32,104 nt of DNA, taken from the NCBI GenBank assembly GCA_026391595.1, contig JAPLDY010000219.1:1-32104 (forward strand). The letters run 5' to 3'. The stretch is from Bacteroidia bacterium (lineage in GTDB: Bacteria; Bacteroidota; Bacteroidia; Bacteroidales; VadinHA17). The notes beneath the pieces were generated by a model that saw nothing but the letters and a program-made list of their open reading frames with translations, did no database searches and was not told where the DNA came from. Below, one piece after another: positions 1-9,767 of this stretch (position 1 is the first letter of the stretch; each line of letters starts with the position of its first letter). A program made the translations under genes and the position numbers.

Positions 1-451
1 ACATGGAAATAATAGTAATTGTACGGCCATGGAAATTGCCTTCGCAGCAAATGATCTTGGCTTTATCCTGTGTTTTTCCTTTGTTCTTGTATGCCCACTT
101 GCGGCAAAGCTTAAGAGCAGTTTCGTCAGCTTCTGCACCTGAGTTCATAGGCAGTACCTTGTCATATTTGAAATATTTCGTTATATACTCTTCATATTCA
201 CCTAGGACAGAATTATAGAATGCCCTTGAAGTAAGAGTAAGCTTCTGCGCCTGATCTGCCATTGCCTTTATAATTTTTGGATGGCAATGGCCCTGGTTCA
301 CAGCTGAATAGGCCGACAGGAAATCGAAATATCTTTTTCCATCAACATCCCATACAAAAGGACCTTCTCCTCTTTCAAGTACAACAGGAAGCGGATGGTA
401 ATTGTGTGCACCGTATTTTTCTTCCCGGTCAATGTAATACTGCGTATTCAT
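1..451 (-). CDS. rocD: Ornithine--oxo-acid aminotransferase, N-terminal part (truncated at window edge)
   Basis: Own reverse-strand translation from ATG at 451: [89 protein letters not shown]...[23 protein letters not shown]...; class-III aminotransferase pattern. Absent from the ORF track because it runs off the window. Confidence 0.93.
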   Translation of the reverse strand, partial: MNTQYYIDREEKYGAHNYHPLPVVLERGEGPFVWDVDGKRYFDFLSAYSAVNQGHCHPKIIKAMADQAQKLTLTSRAFYNSVLGEYEEYITKYFKYDKVLPMNSGAEADETALKLCRKWAYKNKGKTQDKAKIICCEGNFHGRTITIISM

Positions 452-681
452 TTCGTTGATTATTAATTAGTTATCATTTATGAAATATAAGTCACAAGTT
501 TACGAAAGGTTTTGGTTATTTCCAAAAATAAAGGCACAGCGGTGCAGCGGTACAAAGGCGCAACGGCTTTCTGATTATTTCACCTGTTGCCTGACGCCCG
601 ACACCTTTCTCTGTCGCCTATAATACATCATATATAATTCATTCCTCACCGTTAGTCAAAAAAACTTGACTCGCTTTTTCT

Positions 682-710
682 TTTGTCGTAAATTGCTAAT
701 AATTAATTTG
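682..710 (+). promoter_or_regulatory. Putative Bacteroidetes-type promoter for the S74/YadA-head adhesin
   Basis: TTTG (682-685), 17-nt spacer, TTAATTTG (703-710), close to the TTTG/TAnnTTTG consensus; about 80 nt upstream of ATG 795. Confidence 0.4.
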
Positions 711-794
711 TTTTCAACTTGTTGTCTAACCACAGGCCTCCTGTTCAAAGGCCTCTGAGCCTCTGTGCAGTTGTGCCGTTAAGCCTTTAGTGTC

Positions 795-3341
795 ATGAAA
801 ACAAAACTCTCCCTCATTTTATTAATTCTTGCCCTGAGCCCTATGCCCTGTGCACTGAGCCAGATACCGCAGGGATTTAATTATCAGGCTATCGCCCGCG
901 ACGGATCAGGCAACATATTGCCAAATACTTCTCTGCAGGCAATGTTATATGTCCAATCTTTATCAACAGGAGGAACAGTTTTCTGGAAGGAACTGCATTC
1001 AACTGTGACAACAAACAGCTTTGGGCTCTTCACCCTGGTTGTCGGGAAAGGCACCAGGCAGACAGAGAGCACGATGGCGACATTTGATCTTATTGAATGG
1101 AGTGTCACTCCCAAATATCTTAAGACGGAGATATACTATTCAGGTTCATGGAAAGATATGGGAACATCCCAGCTCCTGGCGGTTCCCTATGCGATGGTAG
1201 CAGAAGATCTTGCGGGCTCGGTAAAGAAACTGGCGGTTGCGGGAGAAACATCAGGACTTGAAGAGGCCCTTTTTGAAGTTAAGAACAAGGATGGTCAAAC
1301 AGTCTTTGCGGTTTATAATGAAGGCGTAAGGGTTTATGTCAGTGACGGAGCCAAGGCACTGAAAGGAGGCTTTGCTGTGGGAGGCTTCGGAACCGATAAA
1401 GCCGAATCAACAAAATATCTGTTTGTCGGCAAAGACAGTGTGAGAATATATCTGGATACCAATCCATTGACGAAATCTATTAAATCTGGTTTTGCAGTGG
1501 GAGGATATGACCTTACTAAAGGAACAGTTCAGAATTATCTCGATATAAGTTCAGATAGTGTAAGAATATATATTGATAGTAATCCCGATACTAAAAAACT
1601 GAAAGGAGGTTTTGCAGTCGGGGGTTATGATATGACTAAAGGAATTACCGGTGACTATTTTAATGTCTCCGGTAAATCTGATGCAGAGGTAATTATAGGA
1701 GAGCCGAGAGTATTATGGTATCCTGCCAAGGAGGCATTTCGTTCGGGGAATGTGCTTATTGAGTCGAAGGATAGTGTGGGATTGAATTCCTGGGCATCAG
1801 GATACAGGTCGAAAGCCATTGGTAACTATTCTCAGGCGCTAGGTTATCAGGCTATTGCAAGAAAAGATTATTCTACAGCAATTGGATATCAGGCAGTTGC
1901 TAATAAGATCAACTCATTTGCCTTTGGGCAGTGGGCAACTGCAAAAAATGAAGAGAGCTATGCTTTTGGAAGAGGAGCAATTGCTGAGGGATTCAGAAGC
2001 TATGCATTCGGAAGTGCTGGTGTAGATTCGGCACATCAAGTTACAGGAGTAACCTTAGCAAGAGGAGATTATTCATTCGCAATAGGACAAGGATCACAAT
2101 CATTAAAGATAGGTGCTTTTTCGATGGGTTTGGCCGATACTGCTGGAGGCGATTATTCTGTTGCAATAGGATATAAATCTTCAGCTTCTAAGAATGGATG
2201 TACTGCTATTGGGTACACTGTCAGAGCGACCGGAATAGCAGCAACAGCTCTGGGAATTGGTACTACTGCAAGTGGTGTGGCATCAACTGCTATGGGAATT
2301 AGTACTAAAGCTGAAGGAATGTATTCATTTGCTATGGGTGCTGGTACCAAAGCAACCGAAATTTATTCGACTGCTATGGGATCCGTATCAACGGCAAGCG
2401 GACAATATTCAACTGCAATAGGTTCGGTAACGACAGCAAGCGGAAATGGCTCATTGGCATTGGGAAACAATACAAAAGCTAGGTCAGCTTATGAAACAGT
2501 TATTGGCAGGCTTAATGTTGACTATACACCAATAAGTACAACTGCTTGGATTCCTTCTGACAGACTTTTTGTCATTGGCAACGGCGATGCTGTTTTTCCA
2601 TCAAATGCTTTGACAGTGCTTAAAAACGGCAATGTCGGTATCGGTACTTCAAATCCAGTAAATTACCTCCATATTGCTACAAAAGCATCTGGTGGAGGCA
2701 TAACTATTGATGAACCTGATGGGACAAAATGGGCTAATATCAGATTCCGAGAGGGAGGAGGCGATAATTACGGTGGATTTATTGAATACAATGCAAATAA
2801 TGATGTTTTTGTTATGGGCACAATAGAGAATAGTACCGTTAATGTAGGAGTTTCAGTTGTAAGAACATCTGGGAATGTTGGAATTGGGACAATAACACCA
2901 GGAACAAAACTTGCAATCGCAGGTCTGACAGGTACAACTTCCGGTTCATATCTCAGAATTTATAATGACAATGTCTATTACTATAGTTCCTCCATTAAAA
3001 CCAAAACTGACATTGAACCCCTTGAAGAAGATTTCTATAAAATTCTTCAGGCGCAACCTGTATCCTTTACCGACAAAGTAAGCGGTGAAAGAAATATTGG
3101 TTTCATAGCAGAAGAGTTTGATAAAATTGGTTTATCAAATCTTGTTATCTACGAGAAAGGTGAACCCGTTTCATTAAGTTATGAACTAATTTCCTTATAT
3201 AACCTGGAAATAATAAAAAACCAACAGAAAGCAATCAAGGAGCAGCAGCAGCAGATCGAGATTCAGAATCAGAAGATAGATCAGCTTATTGTTTTAATTG
3301 ACGAATTAAAGAAGGAGATTGCTTCGCTGCGCTCGCAATGA
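795..3341 (+). CDS. Secreted adhesin/fibre-like protein: signal peptide, 'GFNYQAIARD' N-terminal domain, internal ~40-aa repeats, YadA/Hep_Hag head repeats, C-terminal S74 (endosialidase-type) chaperone domain and coiled coil
   Basis: Signal peptide MKTKLSLILLILALSPMPCALSQ; many 14-aa [ST]xA[IFLM]G units (about nt 1800-2490); C-terminal SSIKTKTDIEPLEEDFYKILQAQPVSFTDKVSGERNIGFIAEEFD; Q-rich coiled coil. Confidence 0.88.
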   Translation: MKTKLSLILLILALSPMPCALSQIPQGFNYQAIARDGSGNILPNTSLQAMLYVQSLSTGGTVFWKELHSTVTTNSFGLFTLVVGKGTRQTESTMATFDLIEWSVTPKYLKTEIYYSGSWKDMGTSQLLAVPYAMVAEDLAGSVKKLAVAGETSGLEEALFEVKNKDGQTVFAVYNEGVRVYVSDGAKALKGGFAVGGFGTDKAESTKYLFVGKDSVRIYLDTNPLTKSIKSGFAVGGYDLTKGTVQNYLDISSDSVRIYIDSNPDTKKLKGGFAVGGYDMTKGITGDYFNVSGKSDAEVIIGEPRVLWYPAKEAFRSGNVLIESKDSVGLNSWASGYRSKAIGNYSQALGYQAIARKDYSTAIGYQAVANKINSFAFGQWATAKNEESYAFGRGAIAEGFRSYAFGSAGVDSAHQVTGVTLARGDYSFAIGQGSQSLKIGAFSMGLADTAGGDYSVAIGYKSSASKNGCTAIGYTVRATGIAATALGIGTTASGVASTAMGISTKAEGMYSFAMGAGTKATEIYSTAMGSVSTASGQYSTAIGSVTTASGNGSLALGNNTKARSAYETVIGRLNVDYTPISTTAWIPSDRLFVIGNGDAVFPSNALTVLKNGNVGIGTSNPVNYLHIATKASGGGITIDEPDGTKWANIRFREGGGDNYGGFIEYNANNDVFVMGTIENSTVNVGVSVVRTSGNVGIGTITPGTKLAIAGLTGTTSGSYLRIYNDNVYYYSSSIKTKTDIEPLEEDFYKILQAQPVSFTDKVSGERNIGFIAEEFDKIGLSNLVIYEKGEPVSLSYELISLYNLEIIKNQQKAIKEQQQQIEIQNQKIDQLIVLIDELKKEIASLRSQ

Positions 3342-3506
3342 CTGTTCCTTTTGGAGGGGTAGTGGTTATTTTGGAAGATTGCTTCGTCGCTGCGCTTCTC
3401 GCAATGACAGTGTCATTAAGTTAGGTTTGTTTAAGATAAAACCTGACCGTAATTAATAAACCGTCATTGCGAGGAGTCACGTGTCAGCGTGACGACGAAG
3501 CAATCC
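3314..3506. repeat. Three copies of an interspersed repeat (GTCATTGCGAG...GAAGCAATC family), two reverse and one forward
   Basis: gagattgcttcgctgcgctcgcaatgac (from ~3315), gaagattgcttcgtcgctgcgcttctcgcaatgac (~3374-3408), gtcattgcgaggagtcacgtgtcagcgtgacgacgaagcaatc (~3463-3505). Confidence 0.85.
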
Positions 3507-3515
3507 TTTTCTTGT

Positions 3516-4199
3516 TCACAGATCTTCCTTCAGCAATTCAGGTCTTAATCTATTGGTCCTCTCTTCCGCCTGCTCATGCCTCCATTTTTCAATTTCAGCC
3601 GCATGTCCTGATAATAAAACATCCGGCACTTTCCATCCCATGAATTCTGCTGGCCGCGTATAAACTGGAGGTGCCAGAAGGTCATCCTGGAAGGAGTCGG
3701 AGAGGGCCGACTGTTCATCACCAAGAGCCCCGGGTATAAGCCTAACGATTGCATCGGTAATAGCTGCTGCAGGCAGTTCTCCTCCGGAAAGAACGTAATC
3801 GCCAACAGATATCTCCATGGTTATCAGGTGTTCGCGGATCCTCTGGTCGATACCTTTATAATGGCCTGCAAGAATAATTATATTGTTCAGGAGTGAAAGC
3901 CGGTTTGCAGTTTTCTGGTTAAATTTTTCACCGTCGGGTGATGTATAGATTATTTCATCATAATTTCTTTCATTCTTCAGTTTTTCAATTGCCTTGAAAA
4001 CGGGTTCAATCATCATCACCATCCCGGCTCCTCCGCCGAAAGCATAGTCGTCAACGCTTTTGTATTTATCGTTAGCGAAATCGTGCAGGTTGATGACGTT
4101 TATCTCAACCAGGCCCTTGTCCCGGGCTCGCTTCACAATAGAATAGCCGAGAGGGCTTTCAAGCAGCTCCGGACAAACAGTTAATATATCTATTCTCAT
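3516..4199 (-). CDS. trmD: tRNA (guanine(37)-N1)-methyltransferase
   Basis: [41 protein letters not shown]...[15 protein letters not shown]...[12 protein letters not shown]...[15 protein letters not shown]: TrmD signatures. Confidence 0.97.
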   Translation of the reverse strand: MRIDILTVCPELLESPLGYSIVKRARDKGLVEINVINLHDFANDKYKSVDDYAFGGGAGMVMMIEPVFKAIEKLKNERNYDEIIYTSPDGEKFNQKTANRLSLLNNIIILAGHYKGIDQRIREHLITMEISVGDYVLSGGELPAAAITDAIVRLIPGALGDEQSALSDSFQDDLLAPPVYTRPAEFMGWKVPDVLLSGHAAEIEKWRHEQAEERTNRLRPELLKEDL

Positions 4200-4246
4200 T
4201 TTACGATAGTTAGCGTAAAAATAAGAATAATATAGTTTACTGCTTA

Positions 4247-5419
4247 TTATTGGTTAGTCACGTTTTCATTTAACCAGTTAATAACCAGATTATCAATGCG
4301 AACCATTCTTTTTGTCTTAACATTGACAGGAACATGTCCCATTTCCGGAATTATTGCAATATTGTAATTCTCATTTCCGCTCAACGACATATAGTGAAGT
4401 ATGTTCTCAACACTTGCTTCAGTCGGAACAACCCTGTCAGCCTCGCCAAAAATTGCCAGCCACTTCTTATTGAAATGGGAGAGTTCCGACAGGTAGTCAT
4501 TTGGCATTGAATTCCAGGTTGGAAGGACATCGCTGAATTCAGGTATACTTTCCATCTCCTGTTTTGTAAAGGGAAGAATCTGCCTGTCATACTTTGTTCT
4601 CCATTCTGTTATCTCTTTGTTAACCTTCTCATGCTCCAGTGGGTCATTGCTTGCCCATGCCAGGAAGGACTTTTCCCACAGAGGCCTCACAATTACCAGC
4701 AAAGAGTCGGTCAATATACCTCCATCTTTCATGCCGTTCAATTGTGCATAAAGCCTGTCTTCAACTGTGGTTACAACTGTACCTGCCTGGCTGATGACAA
4801 ATTTTATTACCGGAAAGCGGCTTGCAGCCACGACAGCAATTCTTCCGCCTTCGCTTGCGCCCATTACACCGATCTTATCAGCATCTATTCTTTTATGTTT
4901 TGAAAGGAATATTGCGCAATTACCGGCATCATTAATGTAATCGTCATAAGTAGTTTCAGCAAAATTGCCTTTAGAAAGGCCGGTCCCCCTTTTGTCATGA
5001 ACGAAGGCTGCAATGCCGCAATGTGCGAGTATTGGAGCGATCCAGTCAGAGAGAGATTTTATCGGACGGGATCCACCACCTCCTCCGTTGGTCAATACAA
5101 TCAGCGGTACCTTTTTGTCTCCCAACGGAAGATATAACCATCCGTAGATGTTAAGTCCTTCACTGGGAACTCTTATTTTTTCAACAGTGAATGTGCTGTC
5201 AGTTGTCTCTTTTCCGTTTTCATCAATATGGGTCAAAGGACCGGTCTGGTTGGACCGGTACCCCTCCAGACACTTTGGCCTGATCATCATTTTTTCAAGT
5301 TGATCATCCGAATAAATACTTGATACATCTGAACCACCTGTTTTTACATTCTGGGCATTTGAACAGCTTGAAAGCAGAATCATGAATAACGACACTGATG
5401 GAAAAAGTCTATTGATCAT
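4247..5419 (-). CDS. Alpha/beta hydrolase family lipoprotein
   Basis: Lipobox-like LLSSCSN; nucleophile elbow GASEGG; late His in PEMGHVPV. Confidence 0.8.
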   Translation of the reverse strand: MINRLFPSVSLFMILLSSCSNAQNVKTGGSDVSSIYSDDQLEKMMIRPKCLEGYRSNQTGPLTHIDENGKETTDSTFTVEKIRVPSEGLNIYGWLYLPLGDKKVPLIVLTNGGGGGSRPIKSLSDWIAPILAHCGIAAFVHDKRGTGLSKGNFAETTYDDYINDAGNCAIFLSKHKRIDADKIGVMGASEGGRIAVVAASRFPVIKFVISQAGTVVTTVEDRLYAQLNGMKDGGILTDSLLVIVRPLWEKSFLAWASNDPLEHEKVNKEITEWRTKYDRQILPFTKQEMESIPEFSDVLPTWNSMPNDYLSELSHFNKKWLAIFGEADRVVPTEASVENILHYMSLSGNENYNIAIIPEMGHVPVNVKTKRMVRIDNLVINWLNENVTNQ

Positions 5420-5426
5420 GGCTTTA

Positions 5427-6353
5427 CTAGTTTAAAGGATAATTAATATTAAATCTTTTCAGATAAGTTGCAATAGGTTCCAGTCCGATTTCCTTCCTCC
5501 ATTCGTCCACTTTTGCAGTATTTTCCAGGGTATAGAGTTCTTCTGACTTTGTCTTTTCATTGTACCAGGTGTGGGTGCCGTATTTCTGCGGCCTCTTTTC
5601 ATTATAAAGGCTTCTGTCGTATATCATTGCATATCTTTCCCAGGGGAGTTCCTTCGCCTCGCAGACCTTTTTAATGTCTGCCAGATACTTTTTCTGTAAG
5701 CCATCGTTTGAATGCATAACAGTCAGATAAACTGCCATGGCTGCCTCTGGCCCTACATCAGCAACCCTTGGCCAGCCTTTCTCTTCCAATAGTTTCACAA
5801 GCTCTTGCTGGTTTCTTTCCTGGATCATGAACTTGAAATCCCAGAGAGCTTCCACGACAGAGGATTTCATCCCCGTTTTTCTCGCTGCGATCCCTACCTG
5901 GGTAAAATATGCCTGGTCATAAGCTCTCAGCTTCCAAAGTCTTCTGGCATATTCTACGTCCTTATAAGGATTTTTGAATTTAATATTCAGCATTCCGATA
6001 AGGTTATTTTCGAATTCAGGCCATCTTTTATCTTTCCGTGCAGTAATCAGATCTGATTCAATCAAGGCAGAGATTGATGTATCCAGTTTAACTAAGAGAT
6101 TCAGGTACTTAAAGCAGCTGTCAAGCTGTTTACCAACAGAAAGTGCACAGGCAAAATTGTACAGGTTCTTCTTATCTCCGGGTCTTTCAAGATAAATTCT
6201 CCTGTATTCAGCTATTGCGGCCGGGATATTACCTTCATTATATAGACTGTCAGCGATGCTTCCGGTGGCTGGTGGCTGCGGTTGTGAATAAGCCTCAATA
6301 CTGATAATGGTAACCAGGATTATAAGCAACGATTTGATGATCATTTTTTTCAT
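5427..6353 (-). CDS. Secreted TPR-like repeat protein of unknown function
   Basis: Signal peptide; SLYNEGNIPAAIAEYRRIYLERPGDKKNLYNFACALSVGKQLDSCFKYL helical-repeat pattern; 7-nt gap to the downstream hydrolase suggests co-transcription. Confidence 0.6.
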   Translation of the reverse strand: MKKMIIKSLLIILVTIISIEAYSQPQPPATGSIADSLYNEGNIPAAIAEYRRIYLERPGDKKNLYNFACALSVGKQLDSCFKYLNLLVKLDTSISALIESDLITARKDKRWPEFENNLIGMLNIKFKNPYKDVEYARRLWKLRAYDQAYFTQVGIAARKTGMKSSVVEALWDFKFMIQERNQQELVKLLEEKGWPRVADVGPEAAMAVYLTVMHSNDGLQKKYLADIKKVCEAKELPWERYAMIYDRSLYNEKRPQKYGTHTWYNEKTKSEELYTLENTAKVDEWRKEIGLEPIATYLKRFNINYPLN

Positions 6354-6502
6354 GGCTATTTTAAAAATATTTTTACAGAGATTCAGATAATTATGAAAAT
6401 TGAATACTTAATTTATATCGTAACATCGTTCGTTTAGACTAGATTTGACAAATTACAGGTATTGGTTTGCAGACAACAGTTATTGTGGTACTTTTTTCAT
6501 AA

Positions 6503-6766
6503 TTGGAGATGATTTGCAGGAAAAATTGCGGAGCATGCTGCATAGCGATTTCAATCTCATCGCCTATTCCGGGAATGCCTGAAGGCAAACCGGCAGGGGT
6601 AAGGTGCATTCATCTGCTTGATGATTTTAAGTGTGGCCTTTGGGACAATCCTTCGAGACCTAAAGTATGTGCTGATTACAAGGCAGAGGAAGAGTTTTGC
6701 GGGACGACCAGAGAAGAGGCATTGAAGATATTGTCTTCATTATCAGACCCTCCAAGCCCCCCCTAA
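6503..6766 (+). CDS. YkgJ-type Cys-cluster (putative metal-chelating) small protein
   Basis: CRKNCGACC...CIHLLDDFKCGLWDNPSRPKVCADY Cys spacing; start could be TTG 6503 or ATG 6509. Confidence 0.8.
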   Translation: MEMICRKNCGACCIAISISSPIPGMPEGKPAGVRCIHLLDDFKCGLWDNPSRPKVCADYKAEEEFCGTTREEALKILSSLSDPPSPP

Positions 6767-6902
6767 AGGTAAGAACCCCCGCCCCACAAAGGCGGGGCAC
6801 CCCCTAAAGGGAGTTTAAAATCCACTACTAATCAAAATAGGTAATTGGTTTTGAGCCCCCTTAAGGGGGCAGGCCATCAGCCAGCTGGCTGATGGCCGGG
6901 GG
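6755..6902. repeat. Convergent-end palindrome cluster (C5-TAA-G5-type repeats)
   Basis: ccccgcc-N7-ggcgggg hairpin; perfect 16-bp palindrome gcccccttaagggggc (6855-6870); perfect 26-bp palindrome ggccatcagccagctggctgatggcc (6872-6897); lies between convergent CDSs. Confidence 0.85.
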
Positions 6903-8600
6903 TCATTTCCCGGAAGTATAAACAACCTTCCCACCGGTAATCGTATAATCTACCTTCGTCTTCATGATCTCTGTTTCCGGGATGGTCAGCAGATCTTTGT
7001 CAACGATAACTATATCAGCCAGATAACCTGTTCTGATCATGCCTTTCCTATCGTCCATGAACTGGGCATAGGCTGAACCTAAAGTGTAATATTTAATTGC
7101 CTCATTCATAGTCAGTTTCTGTTCCGGGAACCAGCCATTGCCTTCCTCTCCAAGACGGTCTTTCCTGGATACAGCTGCATATAGCCCTTCCATCGGATTG
7201 AGTGGTTCGACCTGGTAGTCGGTTCCGAAAGCGAGGACAGAACCGGCATCTATCAGGCTTCTCCATGCATAAGTACCCTTGCAACGTTCATAACCTACCC
7301 GTTTCTCATAATACAATTTATCTGAAATACAGTGTGTTGGCTGCATGGAGGGTATCACACCAAGTTGTGCAAAACGCGGAATATCGGTTAACTGCAAAGT
7401 CTGGGTATGCTCATCGCGGTGACGGCTATCGCGCCTGCCGTTAACTTCTATGGCCTTTTCAAACGCATTCAGGATCCAGTTATTCCCTTTGTCTCCAATA
7501 CCATGTATGCCGATCTGAAATCCCATTTTGTCGGCAGTGATAACCATTTTTTCAAGTTCCTCATAAGGCCACATTGCGAGTCCTGACGAAGCCGGATTAT
7601 CAGTAAATGGTTCAAACATCAGGGCAGTACTTGATCCCATTGAACCGTCAGCAAAAGCCTTCAGGTATCCGAACCGGATCCAGTTGCCACTATCCGGGTA
7701 TTTCTTCTCTAACTCCCTATAATTCAATAGTTTAGATGTATCACCTGTAAGGGGTGCCCCGATGTCAATCCTGCTTGTAAGCTGGCCCTCCTTCTGAAGA
7801 TTCTCATATGCATCAAAGTCTCCCCATCCGGCATTCTGGATGCTTGTGACACCGAACTCACGGGCTTCTTTCATAGCCAGAAGATATCCCTGCCAGGTTC
7901 TGGCCTTTTCTTCTTCAGGAGTTCTTTCAATTTTTACATCTCCGAGTCTGATGAGGTCCATTGCCGCATCTTTGAGGATCCCGGTTGGCTCACCGGTCAG
8001 AGGATCATGCTGAATCTCACCGCCGAAGGGATCTTGAGTGTTCCTTGTAATACCTGATTTTTTCAGCACATAACTGTTTACAAGAACAGAATGTCCGTCG
8101 GCACGGTCAAGCAGAACGGGATTATCAGGAGATACTTTATCGATCAGCTCTTTGGCAGGCCATTTTTTATCAATGAACATCTCATGGAACCAATGGCCCC
8201 CCCTTATAACCTGTCCGGGTTTTGACCTCTCCACCTGAGCTTTGACTTTTTCGGTTATCACCGAAGGATCGGTAGTATACCTGAGCTCAATGAAGTCGGG
8301 GTCGAGAGGACCAAAATGGACATGAGCATCGTTAAAGCCGGGGATAACGAGTCTTCCTCCGGCATCTATCACATCAGTTTTGCCGTCTTCGATCCAGCCT
8401 TTGATCTTTTTTGAAGTGCCGACAGCAACTATCAGTTCACCTTTTATTGCTAATGCTTCTGCCATCGGATTGGTTTCATCGATGGTCAGGATTTTTCCGT
8501 TGAGTATTACTACATCGGCTTTTTCATGTTTGCTGCAAGAAGCTGACATAATCAATAATATTAATGTAAGAAAGAACATTGTTTTTTTCATAGGTGTCAA
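6903..8600 (-). CDS. Amidohydrolase family lipoprotein (YtcJ-like)
   Basis: ADVVILNGKILTIDETNPMAEALAIKGELIVAVG...VIPGFNDAHVHF...FADGSMGSSTALMFEPF...HGIGDKGNNWIL...FGTDYQVEPLNPM. Confidence 0.92.
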   Translation of the reverse strand: MTPMKKTMFFLTLILLIMSASCSKHEKADVVILNGKILTIDETNPMAEALAIKGELIVAVGTSKKIKGWIEDGKTDVIDAGGRLVIPGFNDAHVHFGPLDPDFIELRYTTDPSVITEKVKAQVERSKPGQVIRGGHWFHEMFIDKKWPAKELIDKVSPDNPVLLDRADGHSVLVNSYVLKKSGITRNTQDPFGGEIQHDPLTGEPTGILKDAAMDLIRLGDVKIERTPEEEKARTWQGYLLAMKEAREFGVTSIQNAGWGDFDAYENLQKEGQLTSRIDIGAPLTGDTSKLLNYRELEKKYPDSGNWIRFGYLKAFADGSMGSSTALMFEPFTDNPASSGLAMWPYEELEKMVITADKMGFQIGIHGIGDKGNNWILNAFEKAIEVNGRRDSRHRDEHTQTLQLTDIPRFAQLGVIPSMQPTHCISDKLYYEKRVGYERCKGTYAWRSLIDAGSVLAFGTDYQVEPLNPMEGLYAAVSRKDRLGEEGNGWFPEQKLTMNEAIKYYTLGSAYAQFMDDRKGMIRTGYLADIVIVDKDLLTIPETEIMKTKVDYTITGGKVVYTSGK

Positions 8601-8628
8601 TTTTCGATTCTGAAATATATGAAAATAA

Positions 8629-8776
8629 TAGGAGATTTCTCATCCCGATTCCTCGGGATTCGAAATGACATTTTTTTCGGAGTGTTTTGAGGGCAGGGAG
8701 TTGCGGCCTTGCCGCAACTCCCTGCCCCCCTTCATTTAAAATAATACTTGTCATTCTGAGCGAAGCGAAGAATCTC
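8629..8776. repeat. Interspersed repeats flanking a long perfect hairpin
   Basis: gagatttctcatcccgattcctcgggattcgaaatgaca (~8632-8670); hairpin gggcagggagttgcggc-ctt-gccgcaactccctgccc (8691-8727, 17-bp stem); gtcattctgagcgaagcgaagaatctc (~8751-8776). Confidence 0.85.
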
Positions 8777-8801
8777 CTTGATGTTACTGAAATTAAAATT
8801 C

Positions 8802-8913
8802 GAGCAAAGGCACGGATTACAACCGGGCAAAGGCACCGATTGCAACCGAGCAAAGCCACTGATTGCAAATCGGCGCCAGCGGTTAAGGCACGGATTACAA
8901 ATCGGCGCCAGCG
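8802..8913 (+). repeat. Four degenerate tandem units (GCAAAGGCACGGATTRCAA..., last two extended by ATCGGCGCCAGCG)
   Basis: Units: 8802-8824, 8825-8847, 8848-8881, 8882-8913; direct inspection. Confidence 0.85.
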
Positions 8914-9009
8914 TATCATTGTGAGAATTTAACGTCTTGTTAAGAATTTTATGCTTCCATTATCATCTCCTGTATCGGAAAAGAGATAATTTCGCAGAAA
9001 ATCAAAGGA

Positions 9010-9726
9010 ATGAATATAGCATTGATAGGTTATGGAAGGATGGGCCATGAAATAGAAGAGATGGCGAAAAAGAGAGGCCATAATATTCCCCTCATTATAG
9101 ATATCGAAAACAGCAGCGATCTTAATCCGGAAAATATGAAGGGCATTGATGCTGCAATTGAGTTCTCCTCTCCGGAGGCAGCTTATAGAAATATATCCGT
9201 ATGTCTGGATTGCAAAATTCCTGTAGTATCAGGTACTACAGGGTGGCTGAAGGATTTTGACAAAGCTGCAGAATTATGCAATAAGAATGGAACGTCATTT
9301 ATCCATTCTTCAAATTTCAGCATCGGTGTAAACATGCTTTTCAGGCTTAACAGTGAGCTTGCAAAGCATATGAAGAATTACAGCGATTATACGGTGTCTA
9401 TTGAAGAGATCCATCATACAAAGAAGCTTGACGCTCCCAGTGGAACAGCTATAAATCTTGCTGAAGGAATTACAAAACAGCATGACGGATACAAAAGCTG
9501 GGGTTTGGAAAATGAAAAGGAAGATAGCAAAATACCAATCCGGGCGATTCGCGAGGGAACGGTCCCGGGAACACATACTGTGACCTGGGATTCCGACGTT
9601 GACACGCTGAGTCTCAGGCATGAAGCCAAGAACAGGAAAGGATTTGCGCTTGGAGCCGTAGTTGCTGCAGAGTTCATCCGGAACAGAAAAGGGGTATTCA
9701 CAATGGGTGATGTTCTTGGATTCTGA
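9010..9726 (+). CDS. dapB: 4-hydroxy-tetrahydrodipicolinate reductase
   Basis: MNIALIGYGRMGHEIEEMA...VVSGTTGW...HSSNFSIGVNMLF...EIHHTKKLDAPSGTA. Confidence 0.97.
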   Translation: MNIALIGYGRMGHEIEEMAKKRGHNIPLIIDIENSSDLNPENMKGIDAAIEFSSPEAAYRNISVCLDCKIPVVSGTTGWLKDFDKAAELCNKNGTSFIHSSNFSIGVNMLFRLNSELAKHMKNYSDYTVSIEEIHHTKKLDAPSGTAINLAEGITKQHDGYKSWGLENEKEDSKIPIRAIREGTVPGTHTVTWDSDVDTLSLRHEAKNRKGFALGAVVAAEFIRNRKGVFTMGDVLGF

Positions 9727-9767
9727 TTATATTTTATACTTTTACGGCTTCAAAAATTCAAAACCAG

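Noticed and set aside
3-459. Plus-strand ORFs 3-218 and 277-459
   Set aside because: Antisense shadows of the truncated ornithine aminotransferase on the minus strand.
2153-2350. 65-aa minus-strand ORF in the adhesin
   Set aside because: Periodic sequence is the antisense of the YadA-head repeats.
3348-3515. Small RNA or phage att site after the adhesin
   Set aside because: Explained by copies of a known-style interspersed repeat; no integrase or phage genes nearby despite the S74 domain.
8802-8913. Possible CRISPR array
   Set aside because: Units are contiguous and degenerate, with no unique spacers and no cas genes.
8524-8932. ORFs 8524-8919 (-) and 8687-8932 (+)
   Set aside because: Low-complexity translations of the repeat island; no recognisable protein features.
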